From: Dryas octopetala
Lineage: Eukaryota > Streptophyta > Magnoliopsida > Rosales > Rosaceae
Assembly: GCA_963921425.1 (NCBI GenBank)
Contig: OY992832.1
Span: forward strand, 15,102,835 to 15,166,834
Direction: 5' to 3'
Length of the DNA stretch: 64,000 bases
The position numbers and the translations under genes are program-made. The notes under the pieces are model-generated. The model worked only from the letters and a program-made list of their open reading frames with translations. It had not been told where the DNA came from and did not search any database. This document shows, piece after piece, positions 36,258-48,025 of this stretch. Within the stretch, counting starts at the first letter, position 1; every line of letters starts with the position of its first letter.

Positions 36258-37240
36258 CAAAAGAATAATGATAACCTTCTCAGTAGGTGCAGTGGGTTCA
36301 TGCTGCCAGCTCCTGTATATTTTGATTTAATTTTCTCTGAGAACTGAAATGTAAAAGATATGAAGAAATTAATCATATGTTTGTTTTAGTCTTGCTAATT
36401 ATTAGCTCGTAATTTTGATTCCAATTCTCCACTTGACAAATATTGGTCTTCCAATCACTCTTTAGTCTTTTATTAATACTTGGTGAGTTTTTAACCAAAG
36501 AAATTAAGATTTGGCCCCCTGCCAAGAAGGGTGTAAAAATAATCCATCCACAAGAAGTTTGAAGTTTGATGGGTCAACATGAATTCGACCCGGACCCGAA
36601 TCTGATGAGGTTCAATTTGAGCATTGAGCATAGGATTTTTAATTTTTTATAATGAGCTAGCCGCAAAACCTAACGTCCTAACCTGAAGCCTAATTTTCTT
36701 AATACATGCAAAAAGGGTCTACCTTTGAGTATAGTTTTTATCTTTATTTTCTCAATACGAATTCATTCACATAATTATTTTATGGTTATTTTGAGAATGC
36801 TTAGCTAAGTTGTATCTGAATTTTCTTTTTTGATAAACAATGTCGTTTTTGCTATAGGAGCTGTGTGATATATAATCACATTTAATGGTAAGAAATGTAG
36901 AATTTAGTAATGAAAAAGTAACGAAGTCAACCATTAAAATAAATTTAACTATTATGTGGATTTACATTTTATGTGTCTATCCTTCACATTACATACTAAT
37001 TACCTAATGAAAGATGGAGACAATGTACATGCATTATATGAAAGTCTATTCCTGTACTACAAGGTGAAGTTGCCCGGAAAATGTATGATGTATTGAGTTC
37101 AATGAGTTGAGTACTTGAGTGAAGGTATGAGTTGACTGTTTTCGATACCTTGAGTAGTTGAGTTGAGTTGGGGTCAGTTTGGTATTTTCAGTTTCTTGCC
37201 ATCACGGTAGCTGTATACACGTTTGACTGGAAGTTTTAGC
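36258..37240. other. Intergenic, no gene seen
   Basis: AT-rich spacer between the MPC remnant and the MATH cluster. Nothing recognisable was found in it. Confidence 0.5.
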
Positions 37241-37349
37241 TCCCGCTTTAATCTTTTTTTTTTTTCTCTTCTTTTGTCTATTTTCCCCTGAATTCTCTTT
37301 TTCCTGTTGGAGTTAGGTCAGAGTCTGCCTCTTCATTCTTAGATCGTCA

Positions 37350-39416
37350 ATGCCAAGGTACTTCTCTCAACACCAATGGTTTTGAGAAATTCTCTACTTT
37401 GAAGCTTAGAATTCACTTTTTCATATCTGGGTCTTATGTCTTACAAAGTTTATGCATCTTCTATTTTACCCCAACAGAAGGAAACCCAGGAAAGCCAAGA
37501 AGGAGTTGTTCTTGTCTTGGAGCTTTCCTCCCCATGGCTGGTGCAAGCTCAACGTCGATGGCAGTCGCCGAAGCGGATCTGGGTCCATAGCCGGAGGCGG
37601 CGTGATCAGAAACTGTAATGGAGAATGGCTAGCAGGGTTTGCTGAAAATCTTGGGGTAGGCCGAGTTATCGAGTCAGAGCTTTGGGCCTTATACAGAGGC
37701 TTGGAGCTTGCTTGGAAATCTGGGTGGGCCGCTGTTGAAGTGGAAAGTGACTCAAGAACGGCTATTAAGCTTGTGTTGAACCCAGTTGAGGTGAACCCGA
37801 ATGACCCTCTTTGTAATTTGATTAAGAGCTGCCAGGCTCTCCTCCATAACCAAAGGTGGAGATGTTCTCTGAACTTTGTGTACAGGGAGCAAAACAGTGT
37901 GGCTGATTCTCTTGCGAATTTCGGACTTACTTTGCCGATGGGGTGTCACTACTTTGATGTTCCTCCTCCTCATTGTCGCTCGATTTTAGTTCAGGATGTG
38001 TGTAGAGTCGCGAGACCAAGATTTGTTCTTTGTAAAGAGTTGAAGAATCAGAATGTTCCAGGAATGAATGATCAGAAAGTGGAGGAGGTGGAGGAGATGG
38101 AGGAGGTGGAGGAGTTGGAGGAAGTAGAGGAAGTGGAGGAAGTGGAGGAAGTGGAGGAAGTGGAGGGAGTGGAGGAAGCGGTGAAAGTGGGGGAAGTTGA
38201 GGAAGTGACATTCACATGGAAAATTGACAACTTCTCTAAGCGGAATAACTTCAAGGATTACTCTGAGGTTTTCGTCATTGGTGATTTGAAATGGTATTTT
38301 CTGAGTATCTCTTGCTGTTCACATGCTTATATAAGTGTTTTTAGACCTTGTGATAATGTTATGGTGTTGGACTTGCCTTGGTTGGTTTCGTCAGGCGGAT
38401 CATTATGTATTCGAGGGGGAACGACCCAGACTACTTGACGGCGTATTTGGATGTTGCAGGCCCTTCGAAATTGCAAGATGGGTGGTCCAGATATGCCCAA
38501 TTCAGCGTGACCATGGTTAATCAAGTTCAACGCACCAGCAAGAAAATAAAGAAAACAAAGGGTACTTTGTTTTCTGTTTGTTTATATATATGTTCTTGTG
38601 TTTTTGTGTGTTGTCCTTTGATCCTTTCATTTTATGGAAATTCTAATTTATGAAATGGAACTAGTTATTCGTGCATCCTGTCATGGACGTTTTGCTTTGA
38701 TTCAGTATCACACTTACTGCAAAAAGGTGAATGCCATTTACATGGCTTTGATCAATTAGGTAATAACATGGCTATCATGTGTAAAAAAGATGAATGCCAT
38801 TAAAAGCACAAAATATAAATTTACTTGAAGTATATGACAATTATAAAATGCTTACATTCATGTGGCTGCTTGGTTGAAAATCCATTTGCCTGAATGCTTT
38901 CTATTTAGTGCTTAGCCCAGAGGGGAAAAAACACGAAAGAAGTAGAAGAAGACTGCTTTCTAATTTATGGAGGTTCAGGTCGACAGGCTCACAAAGTCCA
39001 TCTAGTTAAGATACAAAAGGGAAATGGTAAAAATATCACAAAGTTTATAGGCATTGGTTTGGTTAGTCTGGCCCCAATGCCTAAGGGACATTTTTTTTTT
39101 CCCTGTACTTGAATTTCCTTATGTTAAACTTCCTTTCTTGAATATATATGTACATACAGAACCAACCTCTTGGAAGAAAACTAAAATTACAACGGTTGTT
39201 TGAAGGGCAAGGGATCCTACAAAGTGGAATCATGTTTAAGAAACGGACTATATATATACATGTATGTGTGTGTGTGTGTGTGTGTATTGTCTGATAATTA
39301 TTTAAGATAAGTAGCTAATTGTGGACCATATATGGTCAGGATTAAAGCACTTGCTTTTGAATTTTTTAATTCTGACTGTGGAAGTGTTTTAATCTTGGAT
39401 CTAACATTCAAGGATT

Positions 39417-39490
<74 letters not shown>

Positions 39491-40579
39491 CTGTGTGTGT
39501 GTATACATATATATATAAATATTCGTTTATTATGGGCATATTAATCTGTGGAAGCTTAATTGAGTTCATATCTGAACATTCGTATTAACATTTATTTTAT
39601 TACCTAGTGATGAGCTATGCTTGATGATAAATGTATATTGTGATCTTCTATATTTTGATTTGCAGACACTGTACATGTGTTCAATACTTGGGAGAGTGAC
39701 TTCGGCTTCAAATTTTTAATTCCTCTAAGTTGGCTTTATGACCATAGTACTGAGTATTTTGTGAATGATACATGTATCATTAACGCCAAGGTTGCAGTCC
39801 ATAAGGCTGAAGCTAAGTTTTTAGAAGACCAAAAGACTGGCATTTCTGCACCTGTGGAACCCTCAGAACAGGAACATAACCAGCAAGGACCTTCAAATGT
39901 GGATTTTGTGAAAGTTCCAGACTCTTTAACAGCTCACAAAACACCAAGTTGTGAACAGGCTCCTGCCTACCAGGATGTGCCCAGTTCTGAACAAGTTTGT
40001 ACTGATCCTACTGACCCTACTGACCCTTCCATGGTCAAGGAACAAGAGGATGTGTCCTCCACACCGGCTGGCGATCTCATGGATTTTCGGGGTTTAGGGC
40101 GAATAAAGAAAGCTTTTGTTCCACTGCTAGAGGAAGTCTGTTCGCTGCATCCCAATCTGATTGAATGCCAACTGAAGAGAAGTCATATGTTTACTGAATG
40201 GGCATTCACGGCTTTGGGCCGACTCTTGCATTTTCTGAAGACCACAAAGGTCAAGGATATGACCGAGGGTGCATGCGAGCACCTAAAACTATTATGGGAG
40301 GAGCTTGAGACCTTCAGATTTGACTTGACGTGGCTGGAGCCCCGTGTTCAATGGGGTTTGGGTATGAAGAAATTTGTGGAAAGGGCAGAACGACGGAAAA
40401 GACTAAGAGAGGATGTGAATGCTCTGGAGATTGAAACGAAAAGGCTGAGGGCTAAGCTAGCTGTTGTGGAGGCAGATCTTGCGGTAGCAAGAAGAGATAT
40501 GATAAACGCTGAAGAAGGCTTCAACGACACAGATATGGATACTGAGTTAAGGTTATGGGAGGGGGTAGCGTTTCTGTAG
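37350..40579 (+). CDS. MATH gene A: LINE-type RNase H domain fused to MATH + coiled-coil protein
   Basis: Proposed exons: 37350-37357 (ATG CCA AG), 37478-38293, 38395-38561, 39666-40579, giving 634 aa. Residues about 20-165 are an RNase H-like (RVT_3) domain of the kind found at the end of plant LINE reverse transcriptases. It runs from WCKLNVDGS through ESELWALYRG, VESDSRTA and NSVADSLANFG, so acidic residues of the catalytic set are present. A Glu-Val repeat linker (38082-38207) follows, then a MATH/TRAF-like domain (VTFTWKIDNFSK..., RYAQFSVTMVNQVQ, FLIPLSWLYDH). The C-terminal part is helical and coiled-coil (AFVPLLEEVC, MFTEWAFTALGRLLHFLK, LKLLWEELE). The MATH part matches paralogues B and D exon by exon. 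The ancestral MATH start has become TTG in frame, so RNase H and MATH are read through. The first-exon assignment is inference. Without it, translation could start at ATG 37452. Confidence 0.78.
38082..38207 (+). repeat. 9-bp GAAGTGGAG-type coding minisatellite (Glu-Val linker)
   Basis: About fourteen imperfect 9-bp units (GAGGAAGTG / GAGGAGGTG) encode a Glu-Glu-Val repeat between the RNase H and MATH domains of gene A. Paralogues B and D have no such repeat at this position. Confidence 0.85.
39417..39486. repeat. (CT)n microsatellite
   Basis: About 35 uninterrupted CT units in the last intron of MATH gene A. Confidence 0.95.
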
Positions 40580-41065
40580 AATTCTCTTTTGACATGCCAA
40601 AGATTTGCAATGCAATGCAAAAATAATGCAGAGTTTGGCTACAAATTTCAAAATGTGTGAAATATATTTAAGACGGTCTCCAGTGCTTTTATTTATTTAA
40701 TAAGCATGGGTTTCAAAATGAATGATAGCATTCTTCTGAGCTAATCTTCTCAATTTCTTGAATCCATAACTTTGAACTTTTGCATCCTTAAAAATTACAT
40801 TTGACGATTGTCTCACATCTAGTACATTATGTGAATTTTAGTCGACCATATGAATGAAATCATGCTCCGTGAGTCGGTGGACACAATACACAAGTATGGG
40901 TTTTTATGTAGAAAAAACTTTGGTACTATTAGTAATTTAGTAGCAGATCACTCACTTTATATTGTAAATGATCACTCACTTTATATTGTAAATTGTTGTG
41001 TCATTTTTTTCAATATGAAATTCATTTCACATTCATGGACCATGGATGGTATCCTAACTACAACA
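40580..41065. other. 3' flank of gene A with a 24-bp tandem duplication
   Basis: Spacer without a gene. The 24-bp unit GATCACTCACTTTATATTG... is present twice in tandem at 40946-40969 and 40970-40993. Confidence 0.6.
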
Positions 41066-41361
41066 GTATATGTTTATGCACAAATTTGGATGGGTGGTCA
41101 ATCCAACAGACACATAAAGAACACGAGATGTATAGTGGTTCACCACGATCCATGTGATCGGGCTACGTTTACTTAGGTATTTTGAATTCTCATTATGAAT
41201 CAAGTTGTTTACAATGTACAAGAAAGCATAGAAGCTCTAAAGAGAAAATGAGAGCTAGGTCTAAAGATGGGAGAGAAGAGATGGAGTGAACTTTTTCTAT
41301 GTGCGGAAGGGTTCCTATTTATAGAAGACAGAGAGTCCTTACTCTTACAATTGCTCAAATG

Positions 41362-41616
41362 CAAGGTGTTAAATTTCAATTTTTTGGGGTGTCGAAATCG
41401 AAACTCATATTTGTTAAATTTTCGGGATAATTTCGTCGAAATTGTCGAAATTTTCGGCGGTGAGACTGAGATCTGGTTTTGGAAGGCTGGGTTTTTGGAG
41501 AAAAATGGAGCGGTGGCAGGGGGCGGCAGGGGGGAGATCGAGGGAGAAAGAGGCGATGGCAGGGGGGCGACGTCAGGGGGAGATGAGGGAGAAAGTGGCG
41601 ACGACAAGGGGACGGC

Positions 41617-41673
<57 letters not shown>

Positions 41674-42354
41674 AAGAAAAAGAAAAAACAGTGGAGCTGC
41701 TGAACTGGAGACTCGAGGGGAGAAGAAAGGAAAGGAAAGGAAGAAAAGAAAAAGAAGAAAGAAAAAAGGAAAAAAGGAAAAAAGGAAAAAAAAATAAAAA
41801 AGAGAAAAAAAATTAAAAGGTTTAAGATTGATTGGGGTTTGGGGCCTTTGGGCAATTGTAAAGAAAAAAAATGGTTTGGAGTTTCGTTTGACAGTTTTGG
41901 AGTTTCGTTTAGTTGTTTTTAAACCCTAAACTAGTAAACTATAATATATTTCTATATAAAAAATAATTTAAAATACCCTAAAGGGCCTAAACCCTAATAT
42001 CATATATCATATCCTAAACAATATAAAATATAGATTATAAAATACATAGGATTTAGTGTACAGATTATAGAGTATAAATAATATACTAATTTTATTTAAC
42101 AATATTTGTCTCCAGCGTATATTATATTCATCTTATATCACATAAAATCTACTATATAATTTAGTTGCTTTAATATTTTTTATCAATTTAGTAGATAATA
42201 TGTTAAATAAACATATAATAAAGTTTCATTCAAAATTTTCATATTTTGATAACAATTTTCGTCATTTTCATCTAATTTTTTTCGAAATTTAAAAATCTTC
42301 TAAATTTTCATCAAAATTTTCTTCGAATTTCGAAATTTGAAATTTTATCCCTTT
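41362..42354 (+). mobile_element. hAT-like non-autonomous element, third family copy
   Basis: Ends are CAAGGTGTTAAATTTC and GAAATTTTATCCCTTT. The 8-bp flanks CTCAAATG (41354-41361) and CCCAAATG (42355-42362) differ at one base. Order: GAAATT/TTTCG-rich block, GA-rich block with a (GA)n tract, AT-rich arm (41812-42240) closely matching 25605-26100, second GAAATTT block. At 993 bp this is the shortest and simplest member of the family seen at 22510 and 23081. Confidence 0.8.
41619..41669. repeat. (GA)n microsatellite
   Basis: About 25 GA units inside the purine-rich core of the third hAT-like copy. Confidence 0.95.
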
Positions 42355-43230
42355 CCCAAATGTGAGACTTTAATATCAATAATGTCCAGCTAATGCCCAA
42401 TACAGCAGAGGCTCAAATACAACATAGAGGCCCAAATACACACAATGGTTCCGAACGTTCGGTCAGCGAGTGTCCGTCTTCTTGGCAGGAGTAATTCTGC
42501 TCGGTGATACATATTTCTGTTTGGTTCAGATTTATGTATCAACAGTATATGATAAACAACTGAGTAAGTGAGTAGGATCATAAAAAATCTCAGCAAAAAA
42601 AAGAAGAAGAAAGTCTCACTATGTTTCTAGCCACCCGATCAACCTTGGACGGCTGCGATTTGTCGTCACGCAAAAGTTAGTTCCGCTAGCATTCCGTTAT
42701 TATCAGTCAGTGGCCAACACTTTCCTCCGTTTGATTTTGCAGCGTCATTTCTTGCAGATATCTCTCTCTGCAATCTTAGATTCGTCGATTGAAAGGTACG
42801 TTTCTCTCTCGATCGATGGTTTTGATTCACTGGTTTGACGTTCTGGTTTTAGCTAAACCTCCCTCCTTTGGTTTGTGCCATTTTAGCTAGATTTTTCAGA
42901 AATATTCACTCCAACAGCTTCTCCGGTTCCACCCAGCTATTTTAGCTTTTACTTTTGGTTAGCCAAATCTAGCTCAAAGGAGAGAGAAGATAGCTAATTT
43001 AGCCCAAAAAAAAAAAAAGCTTAACTTTGGCTATCCTTGTTGGAGTTGCTCTTACCTTCACAATAATCACTCTTAAGTTTTTGGGTCTTTTAATTACCCA
43101 AAAAAAAAGTTTATGGGTATTCCTTTCACTAAAAAGGTTGATGGGTCTTGTTTACTTCAACTAGTTTCTGTTGTGTGATATTTGGTGTTATGGTGACTTG
43201 TTGTTTACTTATGTGTTTGAGTTTTGTAGA

Positions 43231-44745
43231 ATGACGAATGAGAAAGCAAAGGATCTTGTGTCTGTGGCATTTACTTGGAAAGTTGAATACTTTTCTAAGT
43301 TGAGTAACTACAAGCTTTACTCTGATGTTTTTGTCATCGGCGATTTCAAATGGTATGTTTTAGTATCTTCTACTATTCAGTATTCACATGCTTAAAATTT
43401 TCCAGTATCTGCTACTACTATAGTTTTGGACTCTCCGTGGTTGGTTTTGTCAGGCGGCTCCTTATGTATCCAAGGGGGAACAACGTAGACAACTTGTCGG
43501 TGTATTTGGAAGTTGAAGGTTCTTCAAAGTTGCCACTTAGGTGGTCTAGATATGCCCAATTCAGCTTGACCTTGGTTAATCAACTTCAACACAGCAAGTC
43601 AATAACAAAGGGTACTTTGTTTCCTGTTCCTGTTGTTTAATCTTGAATCTAATGGTCCAGAACTGCTTCTTTTAACTACTTACTAGAGCCTTTTGTGTTT
43701 TGTATGTGTATATATTTGTTTATCATATTTATGGGCATTGTTGATCTATGAAAACTTAATTGAGTTCATATATGAACCTTGGTATAGAGCCTTCAGAATG
43801 GACTTCCCTTATTATTATCTCCTTATTACCTATTGATGAACTATGCTTCTTGGTTAATGATTTTGGCGATCTTTAATATTTTGTTTTGCAGAGACTGAAC
43901 ATGAGTTCAATAAAAAGTATAGTGACTGGGGCTTCGCATCATTAATTCCTCTAAGCGAGTTTTGTGACCATAGTAAAGGGTATCTTGTGAATGATATATG
44001 TATAATTAAAGCCAAGGTTGCAGTCCCTAAGGCTGATGTTAAGATTTTAGAAGATCAAAATATTGGTAGTTCTACAGCTGTGGAGCCCTCAGACCAGGAG
44101 CATAGGGAACAGGGACCTTCAAAGGTGGATTCTCTGAATGTTGCAGCAACACATAAGGCACCAAGTTCTGAAGTTTGCAGCGAGCCGACTGATAGTCATG
44201 CTGACCCTCCCATTGTCAAGGAACATGAGGATGTGTTCACACCAGCAGTTAAGCTTGTGGATTTCAGGGGTTTAGGGAAAATAGAGAAAGCGTTTGTTCC
44301 ACTGCTAGATGAAGTTTGTGCGTGCCATCCTTCTCTAATTGAATGCCAACAGAAGAGAAGTCACATGTTTACTGAATGGGCATTCACAGCTTTGGGCCGA
44401 CTGCTGCATTTTTTGAAGACTAAAAAGGTCAAGGATATGACAGACGAAGTGTCTGAACACCTAAAACTTTTATGGGAGGAGCTTGAGACCTTCAAATTTG
44501 ACTTGGCTTGGCTAGAACCTCATGTTCAAAACGTTTTGGAAATGAAGAAGTTTGTGGAAAGGGCAGGGAAACTGAAAAGACAGAGAGAAGATGTGGATGC
44601 TTTGGAGATTAAAACAAAGAGGCTGAGGGCTGAGCTAGCAGTTGCGGAGGTACATCTTGAGGTAGCAATAAGAGATTTAGACAAGTTTGAAGAAGGCTTC
44701 GAGGAGATAGATATGGATAGTGATCTAGGATATAGGGGACGTTAG
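43231..44745 (+). CDS. MATH and coiled-coil domain protein, gene B
   Basis: Coding exons 43231-43352, 43454-43611, 43892-44745 (377 aa). An N-terminal MATH/TRAF-like domain (VAFTWKVEYFSKLSN..., RYAQFSLTLVNQLQ, SLIPLSEFCDHSKGY) precedes a low-complexity Ser/Glu/Pro linker. A conserved C-terminal helical region follows (FRGLGKIEKAFVPLLDEVC, HMFTEWAFTALGRLLHFLK, LKLLWEELETFKFDLAWLE) and ends in a coiled coil. The layout is that of the plant MATH + coiled-coil family (Arabidopsis At3g58270-like cluster); MATH domains bind protein partners, and the specific partner is unknown. An untranslated first exon probably ends at 42795 (GAAAG|GTACG). In sister D the same exon carries the start codon; here the position reads ATT, so translation should begin at 43231. 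Confidence 0.88.
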
Positions 44746-45426
44746 CCTAGTTGTAGAATTTTCTCTTGACATGCTGAAGATATGCAATGTACTTGCCTTA
44801 TTTGACTAGGATGTTTTGAAATACTTGCATTTCCTAATATTTTAGGAATATGAATGTAATGCACATACTTTTGGAGAGTTTAACTTGGGGAATTTGCAAA
44901 TCTTGTTTTTATTTTCCACAAAATTCATTCACTTGAGCAAAATTTGGTTGCAGTAGAGTTCATCAAAGATGTGCCAAAAGAATCCCAGGGTATAATTGAA
45001 ACTAAAAGAACCCTTGTTTTCAAGACCTGCTCAGTGCTCATAAAAATTGTTTTCAGAAATTATAGAGAAAAAGAAAACATGTTTTCAATTGTTCTGTTGT
45101 TCCAATTTCCAAAGAAAACATGGATTCTGAAAACATAATTTATTAGATGTTTCATGAGTTCAAGTTTGTTTTCCGAAATTGTTACTGAAACTATTTTGGA
45201 ACTTTCTGACTAAAAAAAAAAAAAAAAGAGAAGCTGATTTGGAAAACCTGCTTTGGTATCATGTGTGATATTTGTTTTCTTTTTTAGTTTATTACAGTGT
45301 TTAGAATGAAGTCTTAAGACTGCAGCATGGTTAAAACTGAAGAGCAAAATTATTTTCAAACAATTGGAGTATAATTTAGGATCTGGATTTTTTCTTTATC
45401 TGATGGAGGAGGATGTATCCCCCACA

Positions 45427-48000
45427 CCGATTGAGGTAGGTGTCTCCACCAATGGTTTTGAGGAATTCTCTAGTATGAAGGTTGTTTGTGTTTTACTTTT
45501 TCATATCTGTCTTGCGTATTTTACCTTCACAATAATCACTCTTAAATTTATGGGTCTTGTAGTTTACCTTCACAATAAAAAAAAGTTGATGGTTCTTCTA
45601 AACTAGTTTCTGTTGTGTGTTATTTGGTATTATGGTGGCTTAAGCTTGTTGCATGTTTACTTATTTTTGCCGAAAGGAGGTTCAAATACTTGTGGAAATC
45701 CTGGAAAGAAGATTAAGAAAGTTAGGAAAAAGAAGAATCAGAGAGATGCTGGCGAAAGTTGTGAAAAGAAGAATAAAAAAGTGACAGATCTGGTATCTGT
45801 GACATTCACATGGAAAATTGACAACTTCTCTAAGTTGAATATCATCAAGCATTACTCTGAAGATTTTACCACCGGTGATTTTAGATGGTATTTCCTAGTA
45901 TCTCCTACTATTGATCAGTACTACTCACATGCTTAAAAATTTAATCTTATACTTTGTGATGTGATATGGTTTTGGATTTGCCTTGGTTGGTTTGGTCAGG
46001 GGGATGGCTTTATCTCCGAAGAGGAACAACATAAATTACTTGTTGATGCATTTCGAAAGTTTACATTCTTCTGCAACATCGCCACATGGGTGGACTAGAG
46101 ATGTTGAATTCAGCTTGAGCGTAGTTAACCAAGTTCAACTCAACGACTTGCTAACATTGGGTATTTTGTTTGCTGTTCCTGTTAACTGAGTTTATCATGC
46201 ACATTAGTTTATGGTTGTGTTTTTGTCGGTTGTCTTCACATTTTATGGTTTTTATGGCAAAGTTAATATACTCAATGTGAATTGATGAACTAGTGATTAA
46301 TTTGTATCTTGTTAGCAGCTGTGGTTATCAACTGTTTTACAATGCAACCTAACTTTTTACACTGCACACTTTGGTTCAGTCTCTACACTTGACTTTTTAC
46401 AATGCAGCTTTATTATCAACTGTGGGTATGGTAGTAACAATATTACCTTCCAATTATTACAAGGGAAATTAGATCTCTAGTTTTGAAGAATATTAATAAT
46501 AGAACCTGCAGAGTATCTTATTGCTCAAATATGCTCATTGTTATTTTGTCACCCTTCTAGGAAACACTCGTGATGGGGTTTTCTCAAATTCGGAAGGCAA
46601 TACACAATGTGCATTTTTCTTTATTTTCTTTTGTTTTCTCTTACTGGAAGTGAACCAAACATAGTGTAAATTGAATTATTGGGTTCCTAGTCTTGGTTTA
46701 CTATTCCATTTCCTCTATTGACTTCTACTTGCAGATTGGAGGTTCACTTTTTTTTTTAATCAAATGAAACCAGAATAGGGGGATTCAAACTCAACACCTC
46801 CGGTGGGTTAATACTCTTAACCACTAGAGCTACAACCCAACAATTAGAAGTTCACTTATGCTAATGAGATCGTTTGCACTCTAAAAATTATTTTCAAATA
46901 AGCAATTTATTAGGGAACACATATTACAACAGAAGCTTGTTGGTATTAATTCCTTAATCTGCAACTTTATGTGCGGTTGTGTTCTTTTGATCCGTTGAAA
47001 ATGGAAAGGATGTAAAACAGTAAAAGAGTCAAATTACCTGAGTGCATGTGTGGTTGTTTTCTTTTGTTATGGGCCATGTTGATCTATGAAGACTTAAATT
47101 GAGTTATATGCACACTGATGTAGAAACTTTAGATAGGGTTTCCCTTGTTATTATGCCTGGTGATGGGCTATGCTTGTTGATTAATGTTTTTGCACGTGTT
47201 CCTATTTTGCAGACACTGAACATGTTAACAATGGCATGGGAGGTACTCGGGACTTGATCATATCGTTAATTCCTTTGAGAGAACTTAGTGATCGTTGTGA
47301 AGAGTATCTTGTTAATGCTGTATGTATCATGGAAGCCAAGGTTGCATTCCCTAATGCTGAAATTAAGATTTTAAAAGACAAAAATGTTGGCACATATTGC
47401 TGCACCTGTGCATTCCCTGAGGCTAGGACCTTCAAATGTGGATTCTTTAAAAGTTGCAGATTTTTCTTCTTTGGTCAACGAACATGATGATGTGTCATCC
47501 ACACCAGCTGGTCAGCTCATGGATTTCAGGGGCTTAGGGAAAATAGAGAGAGCTTTTGTTCCACTGCTGAAGGAAGTTTGTTCAAGCTATCCCTCTCTAA
47601 TTGAATGTCAAGAGAAGAGAAGTCGTATGTTCACTGAATGGGCATTCACAGCTTTAGGCCGGTTCCTGCATTATCTAAAGGCCACAAAAGTTAAGGAATG
47701 ACTGAGGATGCCTGTGAACACCTAAAACTTTTATGGGAGGAGCTCGTGACCTTCAAATTTGACTTGGCTTGGTTGGACCCTCATGTTCAACGCGCCTTGA
47801 GTATGAAGAAGTTTGTGGAGAAGCCAGAGCAACTAAAAAGAATGAAAGAGTATGTAGATGCTTTGGAGATTGAAATGAAGAGGTTGGGAGCTAAGCTAGC
47901 TGTTGCAGAGGGAGATCTTGAGGTAGCAATAAGAGAGTTTGACGACAATCTATGGATAGTGAGCTTGGTTGTGGCATGTAGAATGCTCTCTTTCGTGTAA
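45427..48000 (+). pseudogene. MATH and coiled-coil gene C, degraded
   Basis: Homologues of all exons are present: MATH exon about 45678-45887 (VTFTWKIDNFSKLNI...), second exon 46000-46160, third exon 47213-48000. In the third exon the frame changes near 47395 and again near 47695, where AAGGAATGAC replaces the paralogues' AAGGATATGAC (one base lost). The normal C-terminal end is also altered. No ATG is seen at the position of the MATH start used in B, and the sequence there is Lys-rich (KKIKKVRKKKNQRD). The 5' exon donor region (45430-45440) is recognisable but diverged. I call it a pseudogene of the tandem family. Its second intron holds a SINE. Confidence 0.8.
46750..46845 (-). mobile_element. 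tRNA-derived SINE
   Basis: Read on the minus strand it has a box A-like TAGCTCTAGTGG, a box B-like GTTGAGTTTGAATCC, and an A-rich tail (T-run 46750-46757 on the plus strand). It is flanked by a 12-bp imperfect duplication, GGAGGTTCACTT (46738-46749) and AGAAGTTCACTT (46846-46857). The body is short, about 95 bp. It lies in intron 2 of MATH gene C. Confidence 0.75.
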
Positions 48001-48025
48001 TTAATATGAGTAGATGTTATTAATA

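Larger units (their letters stand above)
41071..42544 (-). mobile_element. Solo LTR (probable Copia) with a hAT-like element inside
   Basis: The LTR runs TGTTTATGCA...TATCAACA on the plus strand and is flanked by a 5-bp target duplication GTATA (41066-41070 and 42545-42549). Without the inserted element it is about 473 bp. On the minus strand it starts TGTTGATACATAAATCTG and has a TATA-like CTATAAATAGG, so it was probably transcribed in that direction. No internal retrotransposon region remains, which fits a solo LTR left by LTR-LTR recombination. Age cannot be set from one LTR. Confidence 0.8.

Noticed and set aside
41209-41855. Several open frames across the GA-rich block
   Set aside because: Microsatellite-driven frames within the solo LTR and hAT-like element.
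46750-46845. Functional tRNA gene on the minus strand
   Set aside because: Box A/B-like sequences are present, but no cloverleaf can be drawn. The A-tail and flanking duplication fit a SINE.
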